Origin: Fictibacillus norfolkensis
Lineage (GTDB): Bacteria > Bacillota > Bacilli > Bacillales > Fictibacillaceae
Direction of reading: 5' to 3'
Assembly (NCBI RefSeq): GCF_014836645.1
Contig: NZ_JACSQM010000001.1
Coordinates: forward strand, 62,001 to 126,000
DNA: 64,000 bases
The notes under the pieces are model-generated. The model was not told the origin of the DNA. It worked only from the letters and a program-made list of their open reading frames with translations, and did not search any database. The position numbers and the translations under genes were made by a program. The first letter of the stretch is position 1. Every line of letters begins with the position of its first letter. Positions 1 to 8,710 of this stretch are shown in pieces.

Positions 1-281
1 CCTTGGGAAGCAACAACTGTTAACAGGCTCGACAGGGCACCAGATCTGTCTTCTAAGTGAATGGAAAGTGTAATAATTTTTTCTTTTACCATCGTATGAA
101 ACGGAAAGATTCCATCACGGTATTTATAAAATGCACTTCGGCTCAAGCCAACTTTTTCTGCGGCTTCTGCGACTGTTTTAACTTTTCCTCGATCTAAGAG
201 AGACTTTGCTTCCAGCGCTTTTTGCATAGATTCAGACAAAACATCTTCTCTTACCATATAATATTGCTGGTCATTTTTCAT
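1..281 (-). CDS. pheB: PheB, ACT-domain protein (3' end beyond window)
   Basis: The first 93 codons of a gene whose C-terminus lies off the left edge. The start is ATG at 281, preceded by a strong GGAGG ribosome binding site at about 289-293. The product begins [15 protein letters not shown], continues with an HTH-like segment ([23 protein letters not shown]), and enters an ACT domain ([13 protein letters not shown]). This matches the UPF0735 ACT-domain protein called PheB, which lies directly downstream of obg and upstream of pheA in Bacillus. ACT domains bind amino acids, so a role in sensing aromatic amino acids is inferred but not shown here. It has its own promoter and is separated from obgE by a terminator. 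Confidence 0.85.
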   Translation of the reverse strand, partial: MKNDQQYYMVREDVLSESMQKALEAKSLLDRGKVKTVAEAAEKVGLSRSAFYKYRDGIFPFHTMVKEKIITLSIHLEDRSGALSSLLTVVASQ

Positions 282-312
282 TTGGCTTTCCTCCGGTGAC
301 TTTCTTACCTTT

Positions 313-341
313 ATTATAATAGGATTGACTTCTTATGTCTA
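313..341 (-). promoter_or_regulatory. Sigma-A promoter of pheB
   Basis: On the minus strand TAGACA (336-341), a 17 bp spacer and a perfect TATAAT (313-318) lie about 30 bp upstream of the pheB start and just downstream of the obgE terminator. Confidence 0.7.
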
Positions 342-361
342 TCTCACACGGACATTTGTAT

Positions 362-390
362 AAAAAAAGACAGCCTACACGATAGGCTGC
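362..390 (-). terminator. Terminator downstream of obgE
   Basis: CAGCCTA (371-377) and TAGGCTG (383-389) form a stem with a 5-base loop. On the minus strand the stem is followed by a run of seven T. It ends the spo0B-obgE transcript before pheB. Confidence 0.85.
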
Positions 391-396
391 CTTCAT

Positions 397-1683
397 TTAA
401 TCGATAAATTCAAACTCATATTTGAGAATTCGAACAACATCGCCATGCTCTGCTCCACGGTCACGTAACGCTTGGTCTACCCCAAGAGTACGCATCTGTC
501 TTGCAAAACGCTTTGTTGCTTCTTCTCGAGAAAAGTCTGTCATCTTAAACAGTTTTTCAATCTTTGGACCATTGATAACAAAAACACCAGCAGGGTCACG
601 AGTAATATAGAAGCCAGCGTCTTCTTTTTCATGCTTATATAGAACCCTTTGCTGTTCTCCACCATCATCATGAATCAGTGGGAACTCAGGCGTAACCTCT
701 AGAGTATCAGCTGTTGTGAAAAGTACTTCTCTAATACCTTGTCGAGAAATCGCAGAAATTGGGAATACTTTTACGTCTTCTCCTACTTTTTCTTTGAATA
801 TCTCAAGGTTTTCTTCAGCACCTGGAATGTCCATTTTGTTAGCTAAAACAATCTGAGGACGCTCCATTAATCGCATGTTGTACTGATTAAGTTCATCGTT
901 GATTTTTACGAAATCATCATAAGGATCTCGCCCTTCCATTCCAGACATATCGATAACATGAAGAATAACACGTGTTCGTTCAATATGTCTTAAGAACTGA
1001 TGACCGAGTCCAACACCTTCGTGAGCACCTTCGATCAAACCTGGAAGATCAGCCATTACAAAGCTTCTGCCGTCTTCAACCGCAACAACACCTAAGTTAG
1101 GAGTGATCGTTGTAAAATGGTACTCAGCAATTTTTGGCTTAGCTGCTGAAACGATCGATAAGAAAGTTGATTTCCCTACACTCGGAAACCCTACTAATCC
1201 TACGTCAGCTAAGACTTTCAATTCTAATGTTACTTCTCGTTCTTCACCTGGTTCACCGTTCTCTGCAATCTCCGGAGCCGGGTTTGCAGGAGTAGCAAAA
1301 CGAGTGTTTCCACGGCCGCCTCGACCGCCTTTAGCGATGATCGCTTGCTGCTGATGATGTACGAGGTCAGCAATCGTCTCTCCTGTATCAGCATCTGTCA
1401 CAACAGTACCAGGAGGAACTTTAACAATCATATCGTTCGCTTTTTTTCCATGCATGCCCTTAGACATACCATGTTCACCTCGAGGGGCTTTAAAATGACG
1501 ATTGTAACGAAAGTCCATAAGCGTTCGTAAACCTTCTTCAACTTCAAAGATTACGTTTGCTCCTTTTCCTCCGTCACCACCAGCCGGACCACCGTCTGGA
1601 ACGTATTTTTCACGGCGAAATGCAACCATTCCGTTTCCGCCGTCACCTGCTTTTAAATAAATCTTGACCTGATCGACAAACAT
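397..1683 (-). CDS. obgE: GTPase Obg
   Basis: Essential ribosome-associated GTPase of 428 residues, involved in 50S maturation and, in Bacillus, in the general stress response and sporulation initiation. The glycine-rich Obg fold fills residues 1-158. The G domain follows with the P-loop GFPSVGKST, the DLPGL switch and an NKMD-type specificity motif. A C-terminal OCT domain is also present. An AGGAGG site lies 8 bases upstream of the ATG. spo0B lies 18 bp upstream in the same direction, the classical spo0B-obg pairing. Length and domain order are normal. Confidence 0.96.
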   Translation of the reverse strand: MFVDQVKIYLKAGDGGNGMVAFRREKYVPDGGPAGGDGGKGANVIFEVEEGLRTLMDFRYNRHFKAPRGEHGMSKGMHGKKANDMIVKVPPGTVVTDADTGETIADLVHHQQQAIIAKGGRGGRGNTRFATPANPAPEIAENGEPGEEREVTLELKVLADVGLVGFPSVGKSTFLSIVSAAKPKIAEYHFTTITPNLGVVAVEDGRSFVMADLPGLIEGAHEGVGLGHQFLRHIERTRVILHVIDMSGMEGRDPYDDFVKINDELNQYNMRLMERPQIVLANKMDIPGAEENLEIFKEKVGEDVKVFPISAISRQGIREVLFTTADTLEVTPEFPLIHDDGGEQQRVLYKHEKEDAGFYITRDPAGVFVINGPKIEKLFKMTDFSREEATKRFARQMRTLGVDQALRDRGAEHGDVVRILKYEFEFID

Positions 1684-1701
1684 TTCATTCTCCTCCTTCC
1701 A

Positions 1702-2241
1702 TTAGGAAGTTAACTGAATATCAAAATAACACTTATTTTCCTGATTATAGCTTTCGATGAGTAACATGCTTTTATGTGTTGAAAAAATATTTCTCAATAC
1801 TTCATACGTATCCTTCTCATCTGTTAGCATCCCTTGAAAGGTATAACAAACTCGAAGAGCTGCAGGATCAAATGTAACAGTAAGTGAGTATTCATCATAA
1901 CCCGAAATGGAATTATTCAACACATCACATACTTCTTTCGTCGTATGTAACAATTCCTCTTCAAATAAGCTGAAATCCCCGCTTTCACCATTTACTTTTC
2001 CATACAATTTCACCGGATGCTTCAACCAGTTATATGTTAATAAGTACTCCGATAAATTCGGGGTTTTCAGGTTAGAGATTCTTGATTCTTCCCGTGATAG
2101 TTCAATAACTTCATTCATAATCTCTTTTGCCCGCTCTGTGCGGCCAAGTGATAGGTTTGCTTTAATAAGCTGTAGCTGGTTAAGCCAGTCATGCCTGGCG
2201 TGGCGCAAAAGATCGACAGTTGTCCATTTGTTTGACATCAT
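1702..2241 (-). CDS. spo0B: Sporulation initiation phosphotransferase Spo0B
   Basis: Phosphorelay protein that moves phosphate from Spo0F to Spo0A. The 179-residue product contains RHDWLNQLQLIK near the N-terminus, where H17 is the expected phosphoacceptor. The C-terminal part is the degenerate histidine-kinase-like ATPase domain typical of Spo0B. Two adjacent ATG codons are possible starts; AGGAG is 4 bases from the first and 7 from the second (2238), so the true start may be one codon later. It sits between rpmA and obgE as in B. subtilis. The sequence is diverged, as is usual for Spo0B, so position supports the call strongly. Confidence 0.9.
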   Translation of the reverse strand: MMSNKWTTVDLLRHARHDWLNQLQLIKANLSLGRTERAKEIMNEVIELSREESRISNLKTPNLSEYLLTYNWLKHPVKLYGKVNGESGDFSLFEEELLHTTKEVCDVLNNSISGYDEYSLTVTFDPAALRVCYTFQGMLTDEKDTYEVLRNIFSTHKSMLLIESYNQENKCYFDIQLTS

Positions 2242-2324
2242 CGCACTCCTAGCCTTTCCTTTTAATAGGGCTATACCTTACACCAACAAATTTAGCGCAG
2301 TACTTAATACTCTAACAAAGCAAA

Positions 2325-2355
2325 GAAAAAACTCTAACCAATCTGGTTAGAGTTT
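2325..2355 (-). terminator. Terminator of the rplU-prp-rpmA operon
   Basis: AACTCTAACCA and TGGTTAGAGTT form an 11 bp perfect stem with a 3-base loop, followed on the minus strand by TTTTTT. It lies 12 bp beyond the rpmA stop codon. Confidence 0.9.
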
Positions 2356-2366
2356 TCATCTCCCTC

Positions 2367-2657
2367 TTACGCTTCTTGCGCGATTGGGTAAACACTTACC
2401 TTTTTGCGGTCACGGCCATAACGTTCGAAACGTACAACTCCGTCTACCTTAGCAAATAGTGTGTCATCTCCGCCTTTACCTACGTTCGTACCAGGATAGA
2501 TCTTAGTACCACGTTGACGGTAAAGAATTGAACCACCAGAAACGAATTGTCCATCAGCACGCTTAGCGCCTAGACGCTTAGACTGTGAGTCACGACCATT
2601 CTTTGTGCTACCTACCCCTTTTTTAGAGGCAAAGTATTGAAGGTTTAATTTAAGCAT
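2367..2657 (-). CDS. rpmA: 50S ribosomal protein L27 (precursor)
   Basis: Ribosomal protein L27, 96 residues. The start is ATG at 2657, after AAGGAGGTG; an upstream in-frame ATG at 2675 would place this Shine-Dalgarno inside the gene. The product begins [14 protein letters not shown]. This is the Firmicutes-type N-terminal extension, which must be cleaved just before the SKKG-type mature end so that L27 can reach the peptidyl transferase centre. The cleaving protease is encoded immediately upstream and overlaps by 8 bp. The rest of the sequence ([17 protein letters not shown]) is standard L27. Confidence 0.96.
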   Translation of the reverse strand: MLKLNLQYFASKKGVGSTKNGRDSQSKRLGAKRADGQFVSGGSILYRQRGTKIYPGTNVGKGGDDTLFAKVDGVVRFERYGRDRKKVSVYPIAQEA

Positions 2658-3003
2658 TCGTTGCACCTCCTTCATGTTCAGTCAATTTTATATACTTGCT
2701 GTATCCTTCTTCAATTGAAGCAAGGGATACAACCATGCCTTCCAAAAGCCACTGTGTTTTTTGATGTATAGAATCATTAAGATTCCCCGGTACGTTTAAC
2801 GTTAGAAAACCACCATCTTCATGAGTAGTTACTTCTGGCTCATAGCCGCAAAGTTTTTCTATCGCATTAATCGTACCGAACGAGACCGCTGTAGCTGCTG
2901 CACAAACCAAGTCTTGGCCATGTGGAGCGTAATCAGCATGTCCTTCCATCGTAAACGAAAGTATGTCTTGATCTTTGTTCCTGTATATAGAAACTAGAAT
3001 CAT
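2650..3003 (-). CDS. prp: Prp cysteine protease (YsxB), processes ribosomal protein L27
   Basis: Small cysteine protease of 117 residues that removes the N-terminal extension of L27 in Firmicutes. The [20 protein letters not shown] region carries the expected catalytic pair, H22 in GHA and C34 in VCAA. It lies between rplU (5 bp away) and rpmA (8 bp overlap), so protease, substrate and L21 are translated from one mRNA. The presence of both Prp and the L27 extension in this window is internally consistent. The family was formerly known as YsxB. Confidence 0.93.
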   Translation of the reverse strand: MILVSIYRNKDQDILSFTMEGHADYAPHGQDLVCAAATAVSFGTINAIEKLCGYEPEVTTHEDGGFLTLNVPGNLNDSIHQKTQWLLEGMVVSLASIEEGYSKYIKLTEHEGGATNA

Positions 3004-3008
3004 GAGAA

Positions 3009-3317
3009 TTACCCGTTAATTTTTTCAATCACAACTTTTGTGTATGGTTGACGGTGTCCTTGCTTACGGCGATAGTTCTTCTTCGCCTTAAACTTGTAGA
3101 CAACCACTTTTTCGCCACGGCCATGTTTTTCAACTGTTGCCGTAACTGTAGCACCTTCAACTAAAGGAGCTCCTAGTTTCAAGCTATCTCCACCTACCAT
3201 CAATACATCCTCGAATGTTACTGACGCTCCAGCTTCAACATCTAGTTTTTCAATATAGATCGCTTGACCTTCTTCAACTCGAACTTGCTTACCACCAGTT
3301 TGAATAATTGCGTACAT
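3009..3317 (-). CDS. rplU: 50S ribosomal protein L21
   Basis: Ribosomal protein L21, 102 residues, beginning [18 protein letters not shown], with the basic C-terminal [17 protein letters not shown] segment. The ATG at 3317 is preceded by GGAGGTG. A longer reading to 3410 would run through the structured leader and is not the real start. First gene of the rplU-prp-rpmA operon. Confidence 0.97.
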   Translation of the reverse strand: MYAIIQTGGKQVRVEEGQAIYIEKLDVEAGASVTFEDVLMVGGDSLKLGAPLVEGATVTATVEKHGRGEKVVVYKFKAKKNYRRKQGHRQPYTKVVIEKING

Positions 3318-3418
3318 CAACGTGCACCTCCTCTTATACTCAGACTCGCCATCCCAGGTGTATATAAAATACTTAAAACCTGGTCTGTGCGGTTGGAGCG
3401 GGTGCTCCAAACACTAAC
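3318..3418 (-). ncRNA. L21 leader (ribosomal protein autoregulatory RNA)
   Basis: The 5' UTR of rplU is highly structured. TTGGAGC and GCTCCAA (3393-3399 with 3404-3410) make a 7 bp stem with a 4-base loop, and CCAGGT with ACCTGG (3354-3359 with 3378-3383) make a second. Position, length and paired elements match the L21 leader described upstream of rplU in Bacillus, thought to mediate feedback by the operon's ribosomal protein. The family assignment is from memory of the structure and was not tested with a covariance model. Confidence 0.75.
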
Positions 3419-3424
3419 GAAAAA

Positions 3425-3454
3425 AGGATACCATGTTTGGCACCCTCATGTCAA
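3425..3454 (-). promoter_or_regulatory. Candidate promoter of rplU operon
   Basis: A perfect TTGACA (3449-3454) is followed, after 18 bp, by TATCCT (3425-3430) on the minus strand. The -35 element overlaps the stop codon of the rng gene, and the predicted start site is at the beginning of the L21 leader. Confidence 0.55.
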
Positions 3455-4938
3455 TGTGAATCTTTCAACATCCTGCTTCTTATTTCATCTATTTTTCCTG
3501 AATGTCTGACTGCCATTTCCCGGTTTGACGAACCGATAGATACGATCACAGAAATTTCATGCTGTTTCTCTAGATGCTTCAGCTTTTCAGGATTTTTCTT
3601 CAACCATTCAGAAAAGTGTTGTGGCACTTCCATCCACAAAGCCTCATCATCTTCGTATGTGTATTCTTTCATTATACGATCCATCTCATAATAAAACGTT
3701 TCCGGGCGCAGGATATACCCATCCATCATATGGCGATCGAACCTTATAGCAAGAGTCTCAAGTAATGAAGGTCTTTCTTTTTTTCTAGTCATCTCAAACA
3801 AGCCCATTTTCGTAAAGCCATGCAAAATCATGGTAGCAGAATCTTTCTTTAATGCGTCTCGCATAATTTTGTGGACTTGTTCTTTGTCTTCATTTGATTG
3901 CATGGTAATGAAGTCAATGACGATCATACCGGCAATGTTACGTAGTCGAAGCTGTTTCATAATTTCTTTTGCAGCGATCTTATTTGTTTCAACTACTGTC
4001 TTCAATCGATCTTTTTTTCCAGTGTACTTACCGGTATTTACATCAATCACCGTTAACGCTTCTGTCACATTAAAATATAGAGAAGACCCGTTCTTCAACC
4101 ATACAAGTGGTGAAAGTGTTTTTTCTATATCCGTTTCAATTCCTAACTTACGAAAGAGTGGTTCTTTTTCGTTATATAGTGTAACGGAAAATGTATTTTG
4201 AAAAGATGCAGCATACTCTTTGACTTGATGATAAGTATTATAGTCATCCACTAAAATTTCTTCGACGTGAGGATTGAGCCATCTCTCTAAAAGTGGATAG
4301 AAAAAATATGGTCGTACGATAAGGGCAGGTGCCTTTTTGGCATCAAATTTTTTTTGCACTTCATTTAATTGTCTTCTCAGGCTCTCAAGCTCTTGATTCA
4401 TTTCTTCTTCTGGAAATTCTTCGCAACCTGTTCGAATGATCAACCCTTCGTTACTATTCATGACAGAATCTCCCCAGTCCTGCAGCTTTGCGCGATGAGA
4501 TTCTTTTATTTTTTTTGATATTCCAATGTGAGGTGTGAAAGGAAAATAAACCAGCAGATGCCCTGTAAACGAGATGAGGGCTGTTAATTTGGCACCTTTA
4601 TCTCCAGTTTCTTCTTTAACGACTTGTACAAGGATCGATTCCCCTTCTTTTATAAGGTTTGAAATGGATACTTTCTTTTGTTCTTCACCAGGAAGCTGTT
4701 GATAAGCAGGCAGATCGTCTTTATGAAGAAAGCCATTCTTGCTCGTTCCTATATCTACAAACACTGCTTGCATACCAGGTAAAACCTTTTGTACTTTTCC
4801 TTTATAGATGTTTCCTGTTGACGGACTTTTTATTGGTCTATAAACTGCACATTCAATCAGCTTTTCATTCTCCATTAAAGCCGTTCGTTTTTCCATTCCT
4901 ATCGCATTGATTACTACACGCTGCATCGTTCCATTCAC
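3451..4938 (-). CDS. rng: Ribonuclease E/G family protein
   Basis: Endoribonuclease of the RNase E/G family, 495 residues. An S1-like domain (GNIYKGKVQKVLPGMQAVFVD) comes first, then the 5' sensor region. The DNase-I-like catalytic part follows, with D299 in VIDVNTG and D342 in VIDFITM, the two magnesium-binding aspartates. The zinc-link CPxC motif expected after ERPSLLE (around 390) is absent, and the C-terminal 100 residues contain no cysteine, so the usual zinc-mediated dimer cannot form. B. subtilis 168 relies on RNase Y and lacks this protein, but other Bacillaceae carry it next to spoIVFB. AGGGAG precedes the ATG. Confidence 0.88.
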   Translation of the reverse strand: MNGTMQRVVINAIGMEKRTALMENEKLIECAVYRPIKSPSTGNIYKGKVQKVLPGMQAVFVDIGTSKNGFLHKDDLPAYQQLPGEEQKKVSISNLIKEGESILVQVVKEETGDKGAKLTALISFTGHLLVYFPFTPHIGISKKIKESHRAKLQDWGDSVMNSNEGLIIRTGCEEFPEEEMNQELESLRRQLNEVQKKFDAKKAPALIVRPYFFYPLLERWLNPHVEEILVDDYNTYHQVKEYAASFQNTFSVTLYNEKEPLFRKLGIETDIEKTLSPLVWLKNGSSLYFNVTEALTVIDVNTGKYTGKKDRLKTVVETNKIAAKEIMKQLRLRNIAGMIVIDFITMQSNEDKEQVHKIMRDALKKDSATMILHGFTKMGLFEMTRKKERPSLLETLAIRFDRHMMDGYILRPETFYYEMDRIMKEYTYEDDEALWMEVPQHFSEWLKKNPEKLKHLEKQHEISVIVSIGSSNREMAVRHSGKIDEIRSRMLKDSH

Positions 4939-4967
4939 ATCTCCCTGTTTTTCGCTCTGTATCTATT

Positions 4968-5825
4968 CTAACGAAAAACTTTTCCGATTGCACACTCAGG
5001 AGAATGATTATGAAAATAAGCTTCTAAAAGTTGTTTCTCATTGATTGTTGTAGGATTAAAGTTCTTGATGACAATAGAATGCGAAACTCCTTTTACTAAA
5101 TGATGGGTGACTTTTGAGAGTGACCATGTAGGAGGAACGATAAGCGTACGGGTATCTCTAACGTTTGATTGTTGTAATCTGTTCAGCAAGAATCGCATGA
5201 ATACATAATGCCTGCTGCGCCATTCAAGAATATGAGCTAACCCTAAGAAAAGGCAGATTACCCAAAGGTTTAAGTGTGATGGCTGTAATGAAATCTGCCA
5301 AACACTACAAATTAGTAACAATACTCCGGAACCTATTAAAAACTTCTGTTGCGCTTCCCTGTATGGAACCCATTTCGAGACAAACGCAAATAACACTTTT
5401 CCACCATCAAGTGGCCATATCGGAAGGAGATTAAATAAGAAAAGCGTTAGATTCAAAAGAAAAAACCAATAGAAATCTTCAGGAGAGATGATATTTGACA
5501 GACTTAAAACATAAGCAACGCCCGTAAGCCAAATGTGCTGAAGCGGACCTAGAACAGCCACCCACACCTCCTCATGAAATGGACGTGTTCCATGTTCTTC
5601 AACTACTGCCGCTCCTCCAAAAGGAAGTAGATCTATTCTTGAAACTCTCCAATTAAAAAGACGGGCACCAGCAAAATGACCCATCTCATGAATTAGAACT
5701 ACGAAAAACCAAACGATGATCTCCCTAAAGTGCCCTGTATAGACTGCACCAAAAATGACAACCCAGAAGGCGGGATTGATCTTTATTTTTCGTATGAATT
5801 CGATTATTAATTTAATCAATATCAA
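4968..5825 (-). CDS. spoIVFB: Stage IV sporulation intramembrane metalloprotease SpoIVFB
   Basis: Site-2-protease family enzyme that cleaves pro-sigma-K in the mother cell during sporulation. In its 285 residues, HEMGH (46-50) provides the zinc ligands and catalytic glutamate, and NLLPIWPLDGGK (132-143) provides the third ligand. Several hydrophobic membrane segments surround both motifs, and a soluble CBS-like C-terminal tail begins near residue 215. It overlaps spoIVFA by 14 bp, implying translational coupling with its inhibitor. Expression from a sigma-E promoter is expected, but I did not identify one. Confidence 0.93.
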   Translation of the reverse strand: MILIKLIIEFIRKIKINPAFWVVIFGAVYTGHFREIIVWFFVVLIHEMGHFAGARLFNWRVSRIDLLPFGGAAVVEEHGTRPFHEEVWVAVLGPLQHIWLTGVAYVLSLSNIISPEDFYWFFLLNLTLFLFNLLPIWPLDGGKVLFAFVSKWVPYREAQQKFLIGSGVLLLICSVWQISLQPSHLNLWVICLFLGLAHILEWRSRHYVFMRFLLNRLQQSNVRDTRTLIVPPTWSLSKVTHHLVKGVSHSIVIKNFNPTTINEKQLLEAYFHNHSPECAIGKVFR

Positions 5826-6540
5826 TCACCTTACTAGGATCAATAAAGCTCTTGTCTTTTTTTATCGCAAAATAAAATTTACCCGACTTCCCATCCTTGC
5901 TCTCTGACACTTTACCTAATCGCGTTCCGCTCTCTACGTAATTGTAAAGTTTAATAGACTTATCAATTTCCTTAAGGTCTCCATACCACGATTCTTGTTC
6001 ATCTGCGTGTTGAATAATTACAGTATATCCGTGATCTTCCTTTTTCCCAGCATAAACAATGTAACCACTTTTCGCTGTTTCAACATCTTCTTCTTTACCT
6101 GTTTCGATAACAATTCCCTTGCCGTTTGCACTGAACGTCTCGTACACTTTTCCATCTGCCGGAACAGCAAATACTTCACTGACTTCTTCTGTTTTCTTTT
6201 CTTTCTGTAACTTATCTTTTGGAAACAAAGCTAGCGGTTTCCCAAATTTATCTTCATACCAATCTTTTGCAGCCGCAAACTGAAACTCATCTTGATAGAC
6301 GTGGTTGATAAACTTTTGTGCCTGTACGGTATGATCATTATTATTCTTAAATGCGATTCCTACAATTAAGAACAAGATAATAGAAAACATAATCTGCATT
6401 AACATAGCATGACGGTTGAATAGAGGATGAGATTTCTCCGGTTCGTCCCTGGATGTGATAACCGAGCTACTTTCTTTTGAGCTGCCGTTCTTAGAAATAT
6501 TGCCGTACTTCTTTCGGATTTCATCTGCTCTATTTTTCAT
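5812..6540 (-). CDS. spoIVFA: Stage IV sporulation protein SpoIVFA
   Basis: Membrane protein that holds SpoIVFB inactive until a signal arrives from the forespore. The start is ATG at 6540, preceded by GGAGG; an upstream in-frame ATG at 6573 has no ribosome binding site. The 242-residue product has a basic cytosolic N-terminus, one transmembrane segment (about 46-64), and an extracytoplasmic C-terminal domain resembling M23/LytM peptidases (VSEVFAVPADGKVYETF ... GYIVYAG ... YGDLKEID). The zinc ligands are not conserved, as usual for SpoIVFA. Overlap with spoIVFB fixes the identity. Confidence 0.9.
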   Translation of the reverse strand: MKNRADEIRKKYGNISKNGSSKESSSVITSRDEPEKSHPLFNRHAMLMQIMFSIILFLIVGIAFKNNNDHTVQAQKFINHVYQDEFQFAAAKDWYEDKFGKPLALFPKDKLQKEKKTEEVSEVFAVPADGKVYETFSANGKGIVIETGKEEDVETAKSGYIVYAGKKEDHGYTVIIQHADEQESWYGDLKEIDKSIKLYNYVESGTRLGKVSESKDGKSGKFYFAIKKDKSFIDPSKVIDID

Positions 6541-6649
6541 AACCGTTCCTCCATTTTTCTCATATATGTACATCCTATGACTTGTCCGTTGGAGATATGA
6601 GTAAATGGTTTATTGATTTGTGCAGCATGAAAATTAAAAGTTTATGTAT

Positions 6650-6797
6650 GCTCTGTTGTTTTCGTAAGTGGTTGATTTCCGTTACAGGTGCTCGCTTTCC
6701 GCGGGGCGACCGGTGAGCCCCTTGCCGCTTTGCGCCTTTAAGGGTCTCACCTGACCGCTCGTCCCGCAGGAGTCTCGCACCCTCCACTCCAATCAAC
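6650..6797. repeat. Interspersed inverted-repeat element, copy A
   Basis: About 130-150 bp with GTTGATT (6671-6677) and AATCAAC (6791-6797) at its ends and a GC-rich core containing CTCGCTTTCCGCGGGG and CCCGCAGGAGTCTCGCACC. The same core occurs at 12.8, 31.3 and 36.8 kb, always between genes. An open frame crosses the element (6575-6862), but other copies do not conserve it as a protein. With fragment F it fills most of the 620 bp gap between spoIVFA and minD; I see no other gene there. Confidence 0.8.
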
Positions 6798-7060
6798 TTG
6801 CAAATGTAGCAAAAAGAAAAAATCCAAAAGCTCCTTAGACAACTTGAATGGTGCAACACCACCTTACAAGCTTCTCACGGAGCAAACGACAAGAAAGACT
6901 CTACGGTAGGTTTACTTGTAAACAAAGGAGCACAGTTGCTTTTGGCTAAGCGTGAAATGATCAAATTTAAAAACAAGCATCATAAAAGTCAATAATCGAC
7001 TTCAAGAACAACAAGGCATGTGAAAATGCTTTATAAAAATACATCATTGTTTGTTGACGC

Positions 7061-7097
7061 CCCCCCGGAAAGCGAGCATCCTGGAACGGAAATCAAC
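7061..7097. repeat. Fragment of the interspersed repeat, copy F
   Basis: CCGGAAAGCGAGCATCCTGG followed by AACGGAAATCAAC is the right end of the same element, in the opposite orientation to copy A. The left two thirds are missing. Confidence 0.65.
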
Positions 7098-7130
7098 CAC
7101 TTTCAAAATCTACAGAGGAGTCAACCCAAT

Positions 7131-7162
7131 AAAAAAAAGCAACAGCGAAAGCCGATGCTTTA
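7131..7162 (-). terminator. Terminator after minD
   Basis: On the minus strand AAAGCATCGGC and GCTGTTGCTTT pair with one mismatch around a TTTC loop, followed by eight T. The 5' arm overlaps the minD stop codon. Confidence 0.8.
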
Positions 7163-7954
7163 TTTCATACCTAATAATGTTTTGATTTTTCCAAAGAAAC
7201 CTTTATCTTCTTCTAAGGATAGAAGTGGAACAGACTCACCTAAAATTCTTCTTGCGATATTACGGTATGCGATAGAAGCTTTTGAGTCAGGCTGTAACGC
7301 AACGGGTTCACCTTTGTTCGCAGCTTTAATCACGTTCTCATCGTCGATCACAACTCCAAGGAGTTCGATGGAAAGTACCGAGACGATCTCATCAACATCT
7401 AACATATCACCGTTCTTGGCAAGATGATTACGAAGACGATTCACAATAAGTTTAGGCGGTTCCATGTCCTCTTGTTCTAAAAGCCCGATAATGCGGTCAG
7501 CATCACGCATAGAAGCAGTTTCAGGGTTTGTTACAACAATTGATTTATCTGCACCTGCTATGGCATTCTTGAAACCTTGCTCAATACCTGCAGGACAGTC
7601 AATAATCACATAATCATAATCTTGCTTTAATTCCTGAACGATCTTTTTCACTTGTTCAGGGGTAATGGAAGATTTATCTTTTGTTTGAGCTGCTGGGAGC
7701 AGGTACAAACACTCAAAGCGCTTATCTTTTATTAATGCTTGTTTAAGCTTGCAGCGTTCTTCTGCAACATCAACAAGGTCATAGATGATGCGATTCTCCA
7801 GTCCCATCAATACATCCAAGTTTCTCAACCCGATATCTGTATCTACAAGACAAACTTTTTTTCCAGAAAGAGCTAGAGCAGTACCTAAATTGGCAGAAGT
7901 CGTCGTTTTACCGACTCCACCTTTCCCAGACGTTATAACTATCGCTTCTCCCAT
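7160..7954 (-). CDS. minD: Septum site-determining ATPase MinD
   Basis: ParA/MinD-family ATPase that recruits MinC to the membrane and blocks division at cell poles. In its 264 residues, the deviant Walker A GKGGVGKTTTSAN starts at residue 10. VDTDIGLRNLDVLMGLE and DYVIIDCPAGIEQG are typical of MinD. The C-terminal GFFGKIKTLLGMK is the amphipathic membrane-targeting helix. minC lies 15 bp upstream; the pair ends the mre-min cluster, as in B. subtilis. Confidence 0.97.
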   Translation of the reverse strand: MGEAIVITSGKGGVGKTTTSANLGTALALSGKKVCLVDTDIGLRNLDVLMGLENRIIYDLVDVAEERCKLKQALIKDKRFECLYLLPAAQTKDKSSITPEQVKKIVQELKQDYDYVIIDCPAGIEQGFKNAIAGADKSIVVTNPETASMRDADRIIGLLEQEDMEPPKLIVNRLRNHLAKNGDMLDVDEIVSVLSIELLGVVIDDENVIKAANKGEPVALQPDSKASIAYRNIARRILGESVPLLSLEEDKGFFGKIKTLLGMK

Positions 7955-7969
7955 GCTTCATTCCCCTTT

Positions 7970-8653
7970 CTATAGCAAACTGTTCAGTTTCGGTCTTAGT
8001 CGATGAACAGCACTGATTCGATCAATACGAATCTGTTTTTCTTCATTGGATATGTAAGCAAACTCCATCTCATTTCCAAGTTCGGGATAAGAGTCTGGCG
8101 CTCTATTAATATGGTGAGCAATCCTAAGTTGAGAAGGTTTCATTACGGATGCTGCAATGATCGCTTCTTCGTTGCCTTTCGTGCCGCAGTGAGCGATTCC
8201 TTTTAGCGAACCAAGAATATAAATGTTTCCTGTTGCCATAACTGTTGCTCCAGGATTAACATCGCCGATCAGAAGCAGGTCTCCTTGAATATCAAGCACC
8301 TGACCTGATCTGACCACTTTTGAAACGGTTACTACTTGAGCATCTTTTCTCATCTCTTCGGCTTCAGCTTTTGTAATAACCTCTGACTCAATGTGATCTA
8401 GAAATAGATTTTCTTTTTGTTTAAGGACTTCTAATAATTTCTCTTCTTGTTCAGCTGTCAAATAACGATTCCCTGCTTTTACTTTAACGGATATGACAGG
8501 GCCGTTTAACATTTGGCTGCTTCCGGCGGTTAATTTATCATTAAGCTCCTCGACTAATAGATCGAAGGAACACTTATCATCCAACAATAAAACGAGGCCG
8601 TCTTTTGTTCCTTTAATTGTAACGTTGTGCTGGAGTTTTTGTACCATTGCCAT
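7970..8653 (-). CDS. minC: Septum site-determining protein MinC
   Basis: FtsZ-assembly inhibitor partnered with MinD. The 227-residue product has an N-terminal inhibitory domain (1-100) and a C-terminal beta-helical domain with GDVNPGATVMATGNIYILGSLKG, which binds MinD and dimerises. GAGGTG precedes the first ATG by 5 bases; a second ATG two codons later is also possible. It lies in the order mreB-mreC-mreD-minC-minD. Confidence 0.95.
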   Translation of the reverse strand: MAMVQKLQHNVTIKGTKDGLVLLLDDKCSFDLLVEELNDKLTAGSSQMLNGPVISVKVKAGNRYLTAEQEEKLLEVLKQKENLFLDHIESEVITKAEAEEMRKDAQVVTVSKVVRSGQVLDIQGDLLLIGDVNPGATVMATGNIYILGSLKGIAHCGTKGNEEAIIAASVMKPSQLRIAHHINRAPDSYPELGNEMEFAYISNEEKQIRIDRISAVHRLRPKLNSLL

Positions 8654-8710
8654 TGTTCACCTCAACGTACTAACATTCGACAGCTAGGTCTAAATTCCTC
8701 TTTGCAGAAG

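Noticed and set aside
6575..6862. 95-codon open frame between spoIVFA and minD
   Set aside because: It runs through interspersed repeat copy A. The translated sequence recurs in shifted or truncated form at other copies, and there is no ribosome binding site.
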